Assembly (NCBI GenBank): GCA_003602645.1
Contig: QQSI01000020.1
Coordinates: 9,452-54,582 of the forward strand
DNA from: Candidatus Poseidoniales archaeon
GTDB taxonomy: Archaea; Thermoplasmatota; Poseidoniia; Poseidoniales; Poseidoniaceae
Direction: 5' to 3'
DNA: 45,131 nucleotides
Position numbers and translations under genes: made by a program
Notes under the pieces: model-generated
Told to the model about the DNA's origin: nothing
The model's database searches: none
The model's input: the letters and a program-made list of their open reading frames with translations, nothing else
Part shown: positions 33,262 to 42,078 of the stretch, piece by piece
Layout: each line of letters starts with the position of its first letter
Position numbering within the stretch: position 1 is the stretch's first letter

Positions 33262-36200
33262 ATGCTTGAGCAGGTGCGAAAGGTTCGGTTCGCTGTTTTA
33301 GCGTGTCTTTTTGCGATTCTAGCTGTGCCTCAGGTTTCTGCTAATCAGGTCACAGATATATCAGACATCAAGTTGGAATATTTTTTGCCGGCATTGATTG
33401 CATTTGCCGTAGCAATTCCTGTTTGGCGATGGTTCATACCCAATCAATTGGCCAATTTACAGGTTGCCTTTGAGATCGATGACGATCTGTATGAAGTTCA
33501 CCGCATCACGAAGAATGTAGGTGATGCGAGGGAACTGCTGCAAGAAGGTGGTACCGCTTATGGGATTGGTTTGTACGTTATGGGGATGACAGGTGTGCTT
33601 CTGTTGATCGCAGAACTGCTGCTCAATCCCGACACCTATTATCTTCCCAACTTGTTTTTAATTGGTGTCCTTGTTGTGATTCCAGTCATCATCTCTCCTT
33701 GGGAAACTCTGAATGTTCAATTGATCGGCACGAGAAAAGGGAGTTCTAAAGGAAAAATCTACGTGAAAATCGTACGGAGGATGACCACGCTTTTCATTCT
33801 CCTTGGCGTGACCTTTGCCGTCGTTCTTTACGGCAGTTCACAGTCCCCATCATCGATTTTTATTGAGCCAATCTGGGTAGCTGCCGCCCTCCTTACGTTC
33901 ATGGCTCCAACTATTTTTGCCTACGGCCGAATCATGGGTGCCTCTTGGAACATGATTTTGATTAATAAATGGCGTACTGCAAACGGTCGGCCAAATCCGA
34001 TTGACCCAGACAAGCCGAGGTTTGTCAATCGATTGTTTTCACTTTTGTTGGTGGTCTTCCTCATCACAATGCCAATCACAGCATTGAATGGTGTCATTAC
34101 CGTGTACCATATTCTGTTCAATGATCCAGATCCAGACAAGGCCTTTTTGATTCTGAATTATGGTGGTGTCCTTGGATACATGGTGTTCGAGCGTGTGGAT
34201 TTGATTGCTCAAATTTTGTTTGAGTGGCAATTCATCAAAGAATTGCCGCAATTCCTTTCTCTTTACCTTTCTCTTAACATCGCCATCGTTGGCTTAGCGT
34301 TTATTTTTGAGTTGACTCGAAACCTTGTTCTGGGCGGTCAATCCTTTGGTGGGTTGTTTGGTGTGACCCTCGACACCCCACGAGAAATTCGAACAGAAGT
34401 GGAAGCTCAATCAAGGCAACTCACGTTTGCCTTTGCAGGTTTTTCTGGGTACACCGTGCTCCTACTGATCCTCGTATGCTACAAAGAATTTGGCTCATTG
34501 ATGCCATTCACTGAAACTTTGGAAGCACCAAAGTTCGGGTTTGATGAACGCGCTCGGCTTGAAGCGACATGGATGTTTATTGCCCTAGGGCAAGCCGTTT
34601 TCTTATTCACTTGGGCCCTTTCGGTCATCCGCTTCCGGACGTTGAGGACCTTGCGCTTCGATCTCAATCCAGACGAACGAAGAGAAGGTGCAGTCAAGTT
34701 TGCCGAAGGAGATTGGATGCGGAGTTTGGTGGAGGAGGCTGCAATCTCCGAAGATCTCGATGCTTTGATTCAGTTCCAAAGGCGCTCCATCGAGGGTGAC
34801 CCCTCACTGATTCGCCACGAAAAGGCTCGCGCTCGTATGTGGGAACTGGCGTTGCGTGGGTTGTGGCCTAAAGCCATTGAAGAGGCAAAGAAAGTTCTAG
34901 CTCAGGCCGGAGGAGATGATGACATCTGTCGAATGATCATCGCTACAGGCCACATGGCGTCGCGTCGTTTAGACGCTGCACGAGAGGCACTTCATGGGCT
35001 TCAACAGCCTGAAGGGTATGACGAACCCGAACTGCTCGCATTTGTGTGTGAATGGCTTGACCCCTGGCAAGGAAAAGTCGAGGAAGATGATTTCTGGGAT
35101 TGGGAAAACAACTCTTGCATCGATCACCTCCAAACTCTCATGCGAATGTTACGAGGTTGGCAACCAGCACCAACGGAACAATCCATTCACAACGATCGTT
35201 TGACAAGAGTGGCACAACTTTCAATGGTCAGTCTCATGCGAGCACAACGTCGCCACTCTGAGGCTTTGGAACTCGCGCTCCAACTCGTTCGAGCCGACCC
35301 TCTTGGAGTTCGACCTCGTATTGCGGTTGCACTCTGCTTGGTCGACAAGGGCGATTGGCACAGCGCACGCTCTATCCTCTCTGAATTGAAAGTGAGTGAC
35401 GGCCAAGACCCAAGGGTGCTTTCATTGGCAGCCATATTAGGACAGTCAGTCGATGACGAAGAGATGGAGGTCGCCTTGGCAATAAGCGAGGGGAAAAAGA
35501 TCCGTCAATGGATCAATGATGCTCCTGTCAACGCTGTTGCAGGTTTGGTGGTTCGCGGGGGAATGGACGAAGCCATCAACGCCAACATACTGATCGCTTC
35601 TCATGAAGCAACCCGTCGAGGAATGCCGCCACGGTTTACATTTGGATGGCTTAGTATCATCTACAATTACTTGGTTTTGGTACCCCTTTGGATGGTCTTA
35701 GCCATCTTCGTGAACGGAGAGCAGGGCCAAATGGCAGGACTTGTTGTGCTCACCACTTTGCTGTTGGTCCATTTAGGTTCAAGACGCTTTGCAAGGCAAC
35801 AACGAAGGGTGATTCGACATCGTGATCAAAAAGCAATGGTTGCCTATTCCCGTCGGATGAAACGGTACAAAGTGAGCCCTGAACGAGGGAATATACCTGT
35901 TGGAACCCATCTTTTACTGTCCGGAATGTTGGTCACCGTTAACGGCGTTGTGCTCGACCTTGGAATGCCGGGTTGGCTCAGTGTCCGCCTACCCAAAGAC
36001 ACGGATAAAGCTGTGAAATCACGCCTCAAGCGTCAATCCAAGTCCATCGCTAAGTCACGACCTCCACGGCTCCAACCTCTTGGTGATGGTTGGTGGCTTA
36101 AGCGTCCCAAGGAAGATGGGGCTGATGTTCCTGCCCTTGAGCGTTTGATCGGACAAGCAGCCTACCGTGGAAGACAACAACATGTGGCGAAGAAAAAGGG

Positions 36201-36420
36201 CAAGGTGATTTCCCAAACCGTTCGAACAAAACCAACCACGGCAGCGGTTGTAACAGATATTAATCTCAACAAACGAGGCATTCCAACCAACACCCGTGTG
36301 TCCGAACGCGTGCAAACTCGACGTCCAGTATCGCCAACCGTTATTGGCTCAAAGAAACCCGGTCCCAATGTGAAACCCCAGCCTAAGCAGGATATGGGCG
36401 ACACGATCGATTTCAGTTGA
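33262..36420 (+). CDS. Very large membrane protein with helical-repeat domain, unknown
   Basis: A 1052-residue protein without a recognised family. The N-terminus looks like a signal peptide (FAVLACLFAILAVPQVSANQ). About ten membrane segments follow up to residue 480. A soluble helical part comes next (about 480-780), with TPR-like helix pairs such as ARMWELALRGLWPKAIEEAKKVL and SLMRAQRRHSEALELALQLVRADPLG. Two more helices lie near 795-840, and a long basic Pro/Lys/Arg tail ends in DMGDTIDFS. The start ATG at 33262 follows GAGGGG. The TPR-like part suggests protein-complex assembly at the membrane; the tail could bind nucleic acid or acidic surfaces. The function is unknown. Confidence 0.75.
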   Translation: MLEQVRKVRFAVLACLFAILAVPQVSANQVTDISDIKLEYFLPALIAFAVAIPVWRWFIPNQLANLQVAFEIDDDLYEVHRITKNVGDARELLQEGGTAYGIGLYVMGMTGVLLLIAELLLNPDTYYLPNLFLIGVLVVIPVIISPWETLNVQLIGTRKGSSKGKIYVKIVRRMTTLFILLGVTFAVVLYGSSQSPSSIFIEPIWVAAALLTFMAPTIFAYGRIMGASWNMILINKWRTANGRPNPIDPDKPRFVNRLFSLLLVVFLITMPITALNGVITVYHILFNDPDPDKAFLILNYGGVLGYMVFERVDLIAQILFEWQFIKELPQFLSLYLSLNIAIVGLAFIFELTRNLVLGGQSFGGLFGVTLDTPREIRTEVEAQSRQLTFAFAGFSGYTVLLLILVCYKEFGSLMPFTETLEAPKFGFDERARLEATWMFIALGQAVFLFTWALSVIRFRTLRTLRFDLNPDERREGAVKFAEGDWMRSLVEEAAISEDLDALIQFQRRSIEGDPSLIRHEKARARMWELALRGLWPKAIEEAKKVLAQAGGDDDICRMIIATGHMASRRLDAAREALHGLQQPEGYDEPELLAFVCEWLDPWQGKVEEDDFWDWENNSCIDHLQTLMRMLRGWQPAPTEQSIHNDRLTRVAQLSMVSLMRAQRRHSEALELALQLVRADPLGVRPRIAVALCLVDKGDWHSARSILSELKVSDGQDPRVLSLAAILGQSVDDEEMEVALAISEGKKIRQWINDAPVNAVAGLVVRGGMDEAINANILIASHEATRRGMPPRFTFGWLSIIYNYLVLVPLWMVLAIFVNGEQGQMAGLVVLTTLLLVHLGSRRFARQQRRVIRHRDQKAMVAYSRRMKRYKVSPERGNIPVGTHLLLSGMLVTVNGVVLDLGMPGWLSVRLPKDTDKAVKSRLKRQSKSIAKSRPPRLQPLGDGWWLKRPKEDGADVPALERLIGQAAYRGRQQHVAKKKGKVISQTVRTKPTTAAVVTDINLNKRGIPTNTRVSERVQTRRPVSPTVIGSKKPGPNVKPQPKQDMGDTIDFS

Positions 36421-36470
36421 AGTTGCCTCAGTGTGTGTGGCAATGAGTTCAAAGACCGACTCAAGAATCA

Positions 36471-37790
36471 ATGGGTATGCCCCAAGAACGTGGAACATGG
36501 TCTGCATCTCAAACGACCCTGGACAAGGCCACGAAAGTGATGGAAGCAGCAGCTGCGAGTGGTGATTTGTACCGAAATGGATTGGGCATGATTGCTTCAG
36601 AAAACATTGTCTCCCCGATGGTTCAAAAAATCGTGGCCAGCGATTTGCACGGGCGGTATGCTGAGGGTCTGCCAGGAAAGAGGTACTACCAAGGATGTGA
36701 TGATTTCGACACCATCGAGTCAGTCGGTATTGAATTGGCAAAGAGTGTCTTTAAGGCACCTTTTGCAAACATTCAATCAACATCGGGAACGGTTTCTAAC
36801 ATTGCCGCGCTCAAAGCACTGGCAAAGCCTGGTGACGCAATAACGGCTGTGTCCACCGCTGACGGAGGTCACATCTCCCATGCTCGGATGGGTGCAGTCG
36901 GGCTTCGCGATCTTAACTTGTCTACGTATCCTTGGAATGAAGAACGAATGGAGCCTGATGTTGATGGGGCCTGCGATTTGATTCGTTCGATTGAGCCAAA
37001 GGTTGCATTGATTGGACAATCTGTTTTTCTCTTTCCCACACCGCTTGAAGAAATTTCTGCAGCCGCTCACGAGGTTGGAGCGAAAGTCATGTATGACGGT
37101 GCTCACGTATTAGGTTTGATTGCAGGGGGTGTCTTTCAAGATCCATTGCGGGAGGGTGCCGATCTCATGACGGGTTCCTCTCACAAAACCTTCCCTGGCC
37201 CTCAAGGTGGTTTCTTGCTCTCAAGCAGCGAAGACCCAGCCTTTCAAAAGCGACTCAACAACGCAATCTTCCCGGGTGTTTGCTCATCTTACCATCTGCA
37301 TCATGTTGCGGGCAAAGTCATCGCACTGGCAGAATTTGAGGAATACGGTGCGGCCTATGCAAAGGACATCGTTGCTAACGCACAGCACTTCGCAAGTGCT
37401 CTTGCGGCAGAAGGCTTTGATGTTCTTGCAGAAAGCAGAGGCTACACAGCATCCCATCAAGTGTTAACTCGACATGGAGAGACCGATTCTGGAGCCGGGG
37501 CCAAGGCAGCACGATTGCTTGAGGACGCAGGCATCATAACCAACATGAACATGTTACCCGGTGACACCAAGGCAATGACGCCATCCGGTCTTCGGTTGGG
37601 AGTCCAAGAGTTGACCAGGGTGGGTATGGGCCGATTGGAAATGGAGGAGGTTGCCCGCCTTTATGCCCGCGTGTTGATCCATAACGAAGAGCCCTCGAAG
37701 GTCAAGAATGATGTCAAGGAATTGAAATCAAATTTCCAAGTCATCCGTTACTGCTTCAATGATGAGGAACGCACGGGTTATCCTTTCTGA
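36471..37790 (+). CDS. glyA: Serine hydroxymethyltransferase, archaeal type
   Basis: Converts serine and a tetrahydropterin to glycine and the methylene derivative. A 439-residue PLP enzyme with LGMIASENIVSP, HGRYAEGLPGKRYYQGCDD, STSGTVSNIAAL, MYDGAHVLGLIAGG and the PLP lysine K239 in TGSSHKTFPGPQGG. TPSGLRLGVQELTRVGMG carries the substrate-carboxylate Arg. The archaeal branch probably uses a methanopterin-like or folate cofactor, which the sequence does not settle. The ATG at 36471 or 36477 are both possible. The following gene begins immediately after its stop, so an operon is likely. It is linked metabolically to the SerA-like gene at 20.0 kb. Confidence 0.93.
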   Translation: MGMPQERGTWSASQTTLDKATKVMEAAAASGDLYRNGLGMIASENIVSPMVQKIVASDLHGRYAEGLPGKRYYQGCDDFDTIESVGIELAKSVFKAPFANIQSTSGTVSNIAALKALAKPGDAITAVSTADGGHISHARMGAVGLRDLNLSTYPWNEERMEPDVDGACDLIRSIEPKVALIGQSVFLFPTPLEEISAAAHEVGAKVMYDGAHVLGLIAGGVFQDPLREGADLMTGSSHKTFPGPQGGFLLSSSEDPAFQKRLNNAIFPGVCSSYHLHHVAGKVIALAEFEEYGAAYAKDIVANAQHFASALAAEGFDVLAESRGYTASHQVLTRHGETDSGAGAKAARLLEDAGIITNMNMLPGDTKAMTPSGLRLGVQELTRVGMGRLEMEEVARLYARVLIHNEEPSKVKNDVKELKSNFQVIRYCFNDEERTGYPF

Positions 37791-38846
37791 GTGAGCGCGA
37801 TGGCTGTGCGAAATGAAAGTGCTTTTGATGCTCTGATGGGTTCGTTTACGCACATCGATGGTCACATAGTTGACGAACATACTGATCCATGGGTCCTATG
37901 GCACACCACGGATCTCTATGCTTGGTGGCATTCATTTGAGGACCAATGCCAGACTCCATTGGGTCGAAAACTAATGAATGCCTTTGCTGATCAAGAAGAG
38001 TATCTCCTCAATAGGAATGCCACTCTGTCCACTGGTTGGTTTTCAAAAAAGCGACGTCAGCAAGAAGCGATTCAACGTCGTTGGTCCACATATGGTTGGG
38101 GCCAGTTTGATGTGTCCAAAAATTCGGCTTCTACCCTTCTTTTTGCGCCTATTGCGGCAGGTTTAGCTCTCGCCACGACAGAGGGGGTCAATGGGCAAAG
38201 GAACAAGGTGGAATGGACTCAACTCAATCAACGATTGATTCAATTTGATTTTTCACCAAGTGACACGCGACTCCCACCAGCACCCCATCCCCCAAAGATG
38301 CCATGGACGAGCCCCTTTGACCATGGTCTTCAGCCACCTTATGTCTTTTCTGAACTCCTCCACAACGGCACAGAACTTTCACTTGAAGGCGAAGTCGTTT
38401 GCATGCTTCCGCTCGGTGCTTTCACACGTCTTTTCCATACCTGTAGGGCATACCCAAATGCACTTGCTCAAGAGCATCAAAACTCATGGCAAACGCCAGG
38501 GTTGCAAGCTGGTGATCGGTCGGTGTTGCTGATGGTCGTTTCTTCCATGTCTGGTTTACTGGACCGCGGTGAACGACCGATTTACTTGGAAAATCATGGA
38601 AGCTGGAATCCACTGATTGAACATTACTTGATTCAGTTTGGTTGGGGTGCCCCCACCTCAATTGAGCCAATGGATTCAGAACATGGGGTTCGTTTTTTTC
38701 TATCCCCTACTGCAACTTTTCCCTTCCTGGTTGGTTGGCTTGTTGCAATGTGGGAACGAGGGCACGGAATTCCAAGCAAATTTAGACTTGAAAAAGAGGG
38801 TGAAAATTGGGTGTTGGAGATTGATTCAAGACACGCCTATAACTGA
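37791..38846 (+). CDS. Unknown protein in the glyA operon
   Basis: A 351-residue protein with no recognised motif. It starts with a GTG directly after the glyA TGA (the ATG at 37800 is an alternative), so expression should be coupled to glyA. It is rich in Trp and His in the first 60 residues (DPWVLWHTTDLYAWWHSF) and has Pro-rich PPAPHPPKMPW in the middle. GERPIYLENHGSWNPLIEHYLIQFGW follows, then a hydrophobic strand-helix near the end (ATFPFLVGWLVAMWERG). There is no signal peptide and no clear membrane helix. It looks soluble, perhaps an enzyme or a lineage-specific protein. The function is unknown. Confidence 0.72.
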   Translation: MSAMAVRNESAFDALMGSFTHIDGHIVDEHTDPWVLWHTTDLYAWWHSFEDQCQTPLGRKLMNAFADQEEYLLNRNATLSTGWFSKKRRQQEAIQRRWSTYGWGQFDVSKNSASTLLFAPIAAGLALATTEGVNGQRNKVEWTQLNQRLIQFDFSPSDTRLPPAPHPPKMPWTSPFDHGLQPPYVFSELLHNGTELSLEGEVVCMLPLGAFTRLFHTCRAYPNALAQEHQNSWQTPGLQAGDRSVLLMVVSSMSGLLDRGERPIYLENHGSWNPLIEHYLIQFGWGAPTSIEPMDSEHGVRFFLSPTATFPFLVGWLVAMWERGHGIPSKFRLEKEGENWVLEIDSRHAYN

Positions 38847-38898
38847 GGTGTAGTGGTCCAATTTCGTTCGATTACAACGAGCAACCTCCACGCATCTA

Positions 38899-38917
38899 TG
38901 GTTAAGGACTATAACCA
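38899..38917. promoter_or_regulatory. Inverted repeat TGGTTA-N7-TAACCA overlapping a TATA-like element
   Basis: A perfect 6-bp inverted repeat (19 bp overall). CTATAAC within it is centred 33 bases before the ATG at 38945 and is the best TATA candidate for the giant repeat protein. A repressor bound here would cover the promoter. A terminator hairpin for the preceding gene is the alternative, but no T run follows. Confidence 0.4.
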
Positions 38918-38944
38918 CGACATGGAGTCGGGAAACTTGCACAG

Positions 38945-41900
38945 ATGTGCATGGTGTTGTTTATGTCGCTAAATCACAACCAAATGGCCTACGCTGCTAT
39001 TGTTTCTACCTTGATTTTTGGTTCTATTTTCGTCGGGTTCTCAGGTGTCTTCCAAACCAGCGAAAGCGTTGGTGGATTCGAACCTGCTGCGGAAGAAGAT
39101 TTGCTTGGACAGGGGACTTCGCTTGGAATCGCCATTGATACCGATGGTGACGGCCTTTCTGATGTGCTTGAAAACACGCAGTATGGTACCGACCCCAACG
39201 ATCCAGACACCGATAAAGATGGAATGAGCGATGGTTGGGAAGTCGACCATGGACTCAATCCACTCGACAATGGTGAATCGGATGACCTGCTTGTAGAATC
39301 TGGTGAAGCAGACACTGAGGATGCTAACATTGCTAACGAAACAGATTCTTGGCCTGACCCAAGTCAAGGACCAAACGGAGATCCTGACCGTGACGGTCTC
39401 ATCAACAAAATCGAAGAGGAACTCGGTACCGACCCCCAACGCAGTGACTCGGACAATGATGGTCTCAATGACCGCTGGGAATCCCTCTACACCATGACTG
39501 TGGCAACGCCTGGAGGCGATGTCACACTTTTCGACCCACTCAATGGAAATTGGGATTGCCTTTTGCTTGACCAAGCAATGGAAGACACTCTTTCAACTCG
39601 GTTTAACGGCGAAAACGGAGTTGCAAGTTGGGACGACCTAGCCAACTCCATCGGAGCGCATTCATGTGATATGATCCTCGATTCAGACGACGATGGGCTA
39701 GCAAACTTCGAAGAAGAGGCGTTCGGTACGAACCCAACTGAACGTGATTCGGACATGGACCTCATCGATGATATCATTGAAGTGTCAAACGTTTCGGTCG
39801 GTCTTTTCACCGGTGTAGGCGAAAACTGTAACATTCCTCTTCTCGATTCGATCACCCGCACCGCACCTTTCCAAGACAAAGATCGATCTTGGTTTATGAT
39901 GGACATGGATGGTGATGGTCTCTTGAATGGCCCATCTGATTGGGACACAGACGGAGATGGGATGCCTGACGGTTTCGAATTTTGCTACTCGAACGCTCTT
40001 GACCAACCGAACAACAACGCCCTTGAAACACTGAACCCATCGAACGCCTCCGATGGCTATGGGGATTGGGATGAAGATGGTATGAACAACTACGAAGAGT
40101 ACCAAGTTGCTAACATCTTTGGCCCAACGAACTTCACATCACCATGGCGCATGGATACTGACCTTGACGGTATGCCAGACGGCTGGGAATCAACAAACGG
40201 GCTTCACCCACGGGATGGTGCAAACGGGGACCTCGATCCAGACCACGACGGATGGGATGCAGATGGCGATGGCGCCGTTCGCTACGACACGCTCGAATAC
40301 ACAGCAGTCGTCATCGGTATTGATGTTGCAGAGGACCAATGGGTTGACGCAAACTCAACTGTTGCACGGGCTCAAATCACCCTCGCTGGCGGTAACAAGC
40401 AAACAATCCCTATGGTCGCACCAGTTTCAGGCTATGTCTATGAAATCCACGTATCTCTTGGTCAGGCCGTGGAATCACGGTTGTTCACCTGGATGGAAAT
40501 TGTAGAACCTGAAGAACAGTTCACAAACCTCATGGAATACAACGCTCGTGACCGAGACGGTGATGGAATCATCGATGGACGCTCCACAGACCCGCTCAAC
40601 CCTGACACCGATGGCGACGGCTTGATCGACGGTATTGAGGTCATGGGCTGGGAAATTCTTGTCGTGAATAATGGTGTCATTCGCACATGGGTCACTTCAG
40701 ACCCCGGTTTGTTCGACACAGACGAAGACGGCCTCTCCGATTACAACGAATTTGCCTCAGTCTGTACTGGTGGTTCAAATGCCTCCAATCCAGACACCGA
40801 TGGTGACGGCCTTGGCGATCAATCTGAAGCCTTAGCTGGTTTCTCTTGGGAAGGCGTGGCATACTTCACTAGCCCATGCATGTTTGATACCGACAACGAC
40901 GGCCTAGAAGATGGAGAAGAAGTCATCGCTGGGAAAGACAATTTCCTCACTCACGCCAACAACTCCGACACAGACAACGACACACTCATAGACGGAAATG
41001 AGGTCTTGTTTGTTCCACGTCCCTTCCAAAATCCAACCAACCCTCTACTCAATGATACAGATGCAGATGGAATGTTGGACGGTTGGGAAATGCAAGTGAA
41101 GTCTGCAGAAGAGAACACCAATTCTCACAGTCTATGGGTTTCCTCCTCATCATGGGAACGACCAGGTTGCGTCCCAGCTCAAAACAACGATTGCACAATG
41201 GAAGCTGGTGGGTATGTTTGGCAAAACAACCTAGGTGGGTTCATTATTGAAGCAAAATTCAGCATCTCTGAGATGAACCTCACAGGGTTTGCGTTGCCGC
41301 TCAATGACTTCTGTTCATGCAACGGACGCTGGGCGCTGGATCCCTCGCTTGATTCCCTAAAGGACGATACTTTCGATATTGACAATGATTCATTGGCCAA
41401 CGGGGCAGAAGCACCTGACAAGTGGAACACCAACCCAGTCGATGACGATACTGACGGAGACCAACTACCAGACGGCTGGGAGGTCTACTACTCCGGACTC
41501 GCACTTGAAGCTGGGCTCGTCGACAACGCCAGTGTGAGTGCATACGGCGCTCGAGGTGTGTTGGATCCATCCATGCCTGACAGTGACTTGAATGGTATTG
41601 ATGATGGTCTTGAGGACCCGGATGACGATGGATTGAACCGCACAGGTCTCATGAAGAAGTACTGCCCAGGTTACAACGATACCACCAATTCAGAATGCAA
41701 CATCGACCCTGAATCCCCAGATGGCAAGAGGTTCTACGATAACCTCGAAAATTACACCAACTTCGAGGAATTGCAGAATGGTACCAACCCAATCAGCAAC
41801 GATACGGATGGCGACGATTGGAACGATGGGCCTGAGGTGTATTACCAAGACCACGACAATGATGGCATGGCTTCAGGCTGGGAGTTCCACTTCCAGTTCG

Positions 41901-42043
41901 ATCCGTTTGACGCAGCAGACCGTATGGTCGATCAAGATGGTGATGGACACGTGAACTACTGTGAATACAAATGGGACACAAATCCAAGGGACCCAACCAG
42001 TTTCCCAGGCCAAGGTGAATTGTGCGATCCATTCGCTCAATGA
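38945..42043 (+). CDS. Giant exported Asp-rich calcium-binding repeat protein with an embedded lipoyl-like hairpin
   Basis: A 1032-residue protein. An N-terminal hydrophobic segment (MAYAAIVSTLIFGSIFVGF) exports or anchors it. The rest holds roughly twenty thrombospondin type-3/EF-loop-like repeats of the form DTDGDGLSDxxE, often followed by GTDPxxxDTDxDGMxDGWE. Each repeat should bind Ca2+ and together make a rigid extended rod. Near residues 465-515 the repeats are interrupted by a different module, TIPMVAPVSGYVYEIHVSLG then QAVESRLFTWMEIVEPEE, which resembles a biotinyl/lipoyl-type barrel-sandwich hybrid without the modified lysine. Repeat spacing is irregular and two Cys-containing inserts occur. 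There is no C-terminal anchor. The ATG at 38963 is an alternative start. It is probably a surface or adhesion protein. Confidence 0.85.
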   Translation: MCMVLFMSLNHNQMAYAAIVSTLIFGSIFVGFSGVFQTSESVGGFEPAAEEDLLGQGTSLGIAIDTDGDGLSDVLENTQYGTDPNDPDTDKDGMSDGWEVDHGLNPLDNGESDDLLVESGEADTEDANIANETDSWPDPSQGPNGDPDRDGLINKIEEELGTDPQRSDSDNDGLNDRWESLYTMTVATPGGDVTLFDPLNGNWDCLLLDQAMEDTLSTRFNGENGVASWDDLANSIGAHSCDMILDSDDDGLANFEEEAFGTNPTERDSDMDLIDDIIEVSNVSVGLFTGVGENCNIPLLDSITRTAPFQDKDRSWFMMDMDGDGLLNGPSDWDTDGDGMPDGFEFCYSNALDQPNNNALETLNPSNASDGYGDWDEDGMNNYEEYQVANIFGPTNFTSPWRMDTDLDGMPDGWESTNGLHPRDGANGDLDPDHDGWDADGDGAVRYDTLEYTAVVIGIDVAEDQWVDANSTVARAQITLAGGNKQTIPMVAPVSGYVYEIHVSLGQAVESRLFTWMEIVEPEEQFTNLMEYNARDRDGDGIIDGRSTDPLNPDTDGDGLIDGIEVMGWEILVVNNGVIRTWVTSDPGLFDTDEDGLSDYNEFASVCTGGSNASNPDTDGDGLGDQSEALAGFSWEGVAYFTSPCMFDTDNDGLEDGEEVIAGKDNFLTHANNSDTDNDTLIDGNEVLFVPRPFQNPTNPLLNDTDADGMLDGWEMQVKSAEENTNSHSLWVSSSSWERPGCVPAQNNDCTMEAGGYVWQNNLGGFIIEAKFSISEMNLTGFALPLNDFCSCNGRWALDPSLDSLKDDTFDIDNDSLANGAEAPDKWNTNPVDDDTDGDQLPDGWEVYYSGLALEAGLVDNASVSAYGARGVLDPSMPDSDLNGIDDGLEDPDDDGLNRTGLMKKYCPGYNDTTNSECNIDPESPDGKRFYDNLENYTNFEELQNGTNPISNDTDGDDWNDGPEVYYQDHDNDGMASGWEFHFQFDPFDAADRMVDQDGDGHVNYCEYKWDTNPRDPTSFPGQGELCDPFAQ

Positions 42044-42078
42044 AATTTGGATTTTGGGCACAAGCCTGCCTAAGATTC

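Noticed and set aside
39041-39574. 177-residue minus-strand ORF
   Set aside because: Antisense of the Asp-rich repeats; its Val/Ile/Ser composition is what GAY codons give on the other strand.
38945-42043. Tandem DNA repeat or CRISPR-like array in the Asp-rich gene
   Set aside because: The repetition is at protein level only; spacing and codons vary and no constant-length DNA repeat/spacer pattern exists.
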